A DNA stretch of 6,133 nucleotides, taken from the NCBI GenBank assembly GCA_029263945.1, contig JARIDM010000236.1, forward strand, positions 1-6,133, read 5' to 3'. Positions 4,493 through 6,133 of this stretch are shown here, piece after piece (positions within the stretch are counted from its first letter, which is position 1; every line of letters begins with the position of its first letter). The notes below the pieces were generated by a model, which had not been told where the DNA came from, did no database searches, and saw only the letters and a program-made list of their open reading frames with translations. The stretch comes from Sporosarcina sp. GTDB taxonomy: Bacteria > Bacillota > Bacilli > Bacillales_A > Planococcaceae. Made by a program: the position numbers and the translations under genes.

Positions 4493-6133
4493 ATGAATTC
4501 TATTAAAAATAACGAAACAGGCGTTTTCGCACTAGGCGGACTAGGCGAAATCGGAAAAAACACTTATGGTGTACAATTCCAAGATGAAATTATCTTAATT
4601 GATGCAGGGATAAAGTTTCCAGACGATGAACTGCTTGGCATTGACTATGTGATTCCTGATTATACGTATTTAGAACGTAACGTTGAAAAAATTAAAGGGC
4701 TCTTCATTACACACGGTCATGAAGACCATATTGGTGGTATTCCCTATTTACTTCGCAAAGTAAACGTTCCTGTATATGGTGGGAAACTCGCACTTGGCTT
4801 ACTTCGAAACAAACTTGAAGAACACGGATTGTTACGTACAACAAAACTGATTCCTATAGATGAAGATGATGTGATTAAGTTCCGTAAAACTTCGGTTTCT
4901 TTATACAGAACTGCACACAGTATTCCTGATGCATTTGGTGTAGTCGTAAAAACACCTTCAGGAAATATTGTTCATACTGGAGACTTTAAGTTTGACTTCA
5001 CGCCAGTTGGAGAACCAGCAGATTTAACAAAAATGGCTAAAATCGGTGGAGAAGGTGTTCTTTGTCTTCTATCTGATAGTACGAATGCAGAAGTACCAAA
5101 CTTTACAATGTCTGAACGTAAAGTAGGAGATAGCCTAAATGACATCTTTAGAGAAGTCGATGGGCGTATTATTTTTGCAACATTCGCATCTAACATACAC
5201 CGTTTACAGCAAGTGATTGAATCTGCTCAAAAATTCAATCGAAAAATTGCTGTTTTCGGTCGTAGCATGGATAATGCGATTCGAATTGGACGCGAACTTG
5301 GTTATATTGATGCGCCAAAAGAATTATTTGTGGATACACACTCACTGAATAAGCTAAAAGCAAGTGAAGTTATGATTCTTTGTACAGGTAGTCAAGGGGA
5401 ACCAATGGCTGCATTATCTAGAATTGCAAACGGGACACATCGTCAAGTTCAAATTCATCCTGGAGATACAGTTATTTTCTCATCTTCCCCAATTCCAGGA
5501 AATACATTAAGTATTAACAAAACAATTAACGCATTATTCCGCTCTGGTGCAGAAGTACTCCACGGAACTTTAAATAACATCCATACGTCTGGGCACGGAT
5601 CTCAAGAAGAGCAGAAGTTAATGCTTCGTCTGATTAAGCCGAAGTACTTCATGCCTATTCACGGGGAGTATCGCATGATGAAGATGCATACTGAACTTGC
5701 TGTCGACTGTGATGTACCTAAAGAAAACACCTTCATTTTAGGCAATGGGGACATGTTAGCCCTTACTGCAGACAGCGCTAGACTTGCTGGACGCATTCCT
5801 TCTGGCGATGTTTACATCGATGGAAGTGGAATCGGCGACATCGGTAACGTCGTTCTACGCGACCGTAAAATGCTTTCAGAAGATGGTCTAGTTATCGTTG
5901 TTGCAACCGTAGATAAGAAGAAGAATCGTGTCGTTTCTGGTCCAGATATCATTTCACGCGGCTTTGTTTATATGCGCGAATCAGGTGTCATGATTCACGA
6001 AGCACAGCGGATGCTTTCGAAGCAATTACAACGTAAGCTATCGAACGCACCGTCTTCGAATAGCGCAGCATTGAAATCAGAAATCGTGGATGTTCTCGGG
6101 CCTTATCTTTATGATAAAACACAGAGAAAACCA
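4493..6133 (+). CDS. rnjA: Ribonuclease J1 (3' end cut by window edge)
   Basis: Metallo-beta-lactamase/beta-CASP ribonuclease with 5'-3' exonuclease and endonuclease activity, central to mRNA turnover and rRNA maturation in Bacillales, acting in the cytoplasm with RNase J2. The window holds 547 residues without a stop; B. subtilis J1 has 555, so only the last few are missing. Zinc-site motifs are complete: HGHEDH (74-79), His142, Asp164 in HTGDFKFD, and His390 in PIHGEYR. The beta-CASP domain (roughly 210-360) includes FATFASNIHR, CTGSQGEP (297-304) and SSSPIPGN, followed by HTSGHGSQEE with His368. The C-terminal domain begins after about 450. The ATG follows the rpoY stop by 3 nt. Its Shine-Dalgarno is poor (only AGGT in GCAGGTC), so translation probably depends on coupling to rpoY. 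Confidence 0.98.
   Translation, partial: MNSIKNNETGVFALGGLGEIGKNTYGVQFQDEIILIDAGIKFPDDELLGIDYVIPDYTYLERNVEKIKGLFITHGHEDHIGGIPYLLRKVNVPVYGGKLALGLLRNKLEEHGLLRTTKLIPIDEDDVIKFRKTSVSLYRTAHSIPDAFGVVVKTPSGNIVHTGDFKFDFTPVGEPADLTKMAKIGGEGVLCLLSDSTNAEVPNFTMSERKVGDSLNDIFREVDGRIIFATFASNIHRLQQVIESAQKFNRKIAVFGRSMDNAIRIGRELGYIDAPKELFVDTHSLNKLKASEVMILCTGSQGEPMAALSRIANGTHRQVQIHPGDTVIFSSSPIPGNTLSINKTINALFRSGAEVLHGTLNNIHTSGHGSQEEQKLMLRLIKPKYFMPIHGEYRMMKMHTELAVDCDVPKENTFILGNGDMLALTADSARLAGRIPSGDVYIDGSGIGDIGNVVLRDRKMLSEDGLVIVVATVDKKKNRVVSGPDIISRGFVYMRESGVMIHEAQRMLSKQLQRKLSNAPSSNSAALKSEIVDVLGPYLYDKTQRKP

Noticed and set aside
4972..5196. 74-codon minus-strand frame within rnjA
   Set aside because: Antisense shadow of a conserved part of RNase J1.

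Overview
The window looks like chromosome from a low-GC Gram-positive of the order Bacillales. The proteins are close to Bacillus subtilis families in length and motifs. The gene set (pyruvate dehydrogenase operon, YkyA-type lipoprotein, type 2 peptide deformylase, RNA polymerase epsilon subunit, RNase J1) matches the conserved ykqC-ykzG-ykrB-ykyA-pdhABC neighbourhood of that order. I would guess a Planococcaceae-like genus (Sporosarcina, Lysinibacillus and relatives), but this is inference and the genus cannot be fixed from the sequence alone. There is no mobile element, CRISPR array, tRNA or rRNA.

Left part (1-2500, minus strand): the start of the pyruvate dehydrogenase operon, transcribed leftwards in the order pdhA, pdhB, pdhC. 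It has a good sigma-A promoter before pdhA, a 3-nt gap between pdhA and pdhB, and an intercistronic hairpin before pdhC. pdhC runs off the left edge; only its N-terminal lipoyl domain is present. These genes encode E1-alpha, E1-beta and E2 of the complex that converts pyruvate to acetyl-CoA.

Middle (2500-3400): a non-coding stretch upstream of pdhA carries a Rex/Fnr-like inverted repeat. Next comes a GTG-started YkyA-like lipoprotein, also leftward, with its own promoter. The gene def is divergent from it and reads rightwards.

Right part (3400-6133, plus strand): def ends in a rho-independent terminator. It is followed by a self-contained small transcription unit with a consensus promoter, a Shine-Dalgarno sequence, a 23-codon very basic ORF and a strong terminator. 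This unit sits where B. subtilis carries ykrA, and it is the least explained element here. The rpoY-rnjA operon follows. rnjA is cut by the right edge at residue 547, only a few codons short of the usual 555.

In functional terms the window joins central carbon metabolism (PDH), N-terminal protein maturation (deformylase), transcription (epsilon) and mRNA decay (RNase J1). Everything apart from the small basic ORF and some candidate regulatory sites is ordinary housekeeping content.
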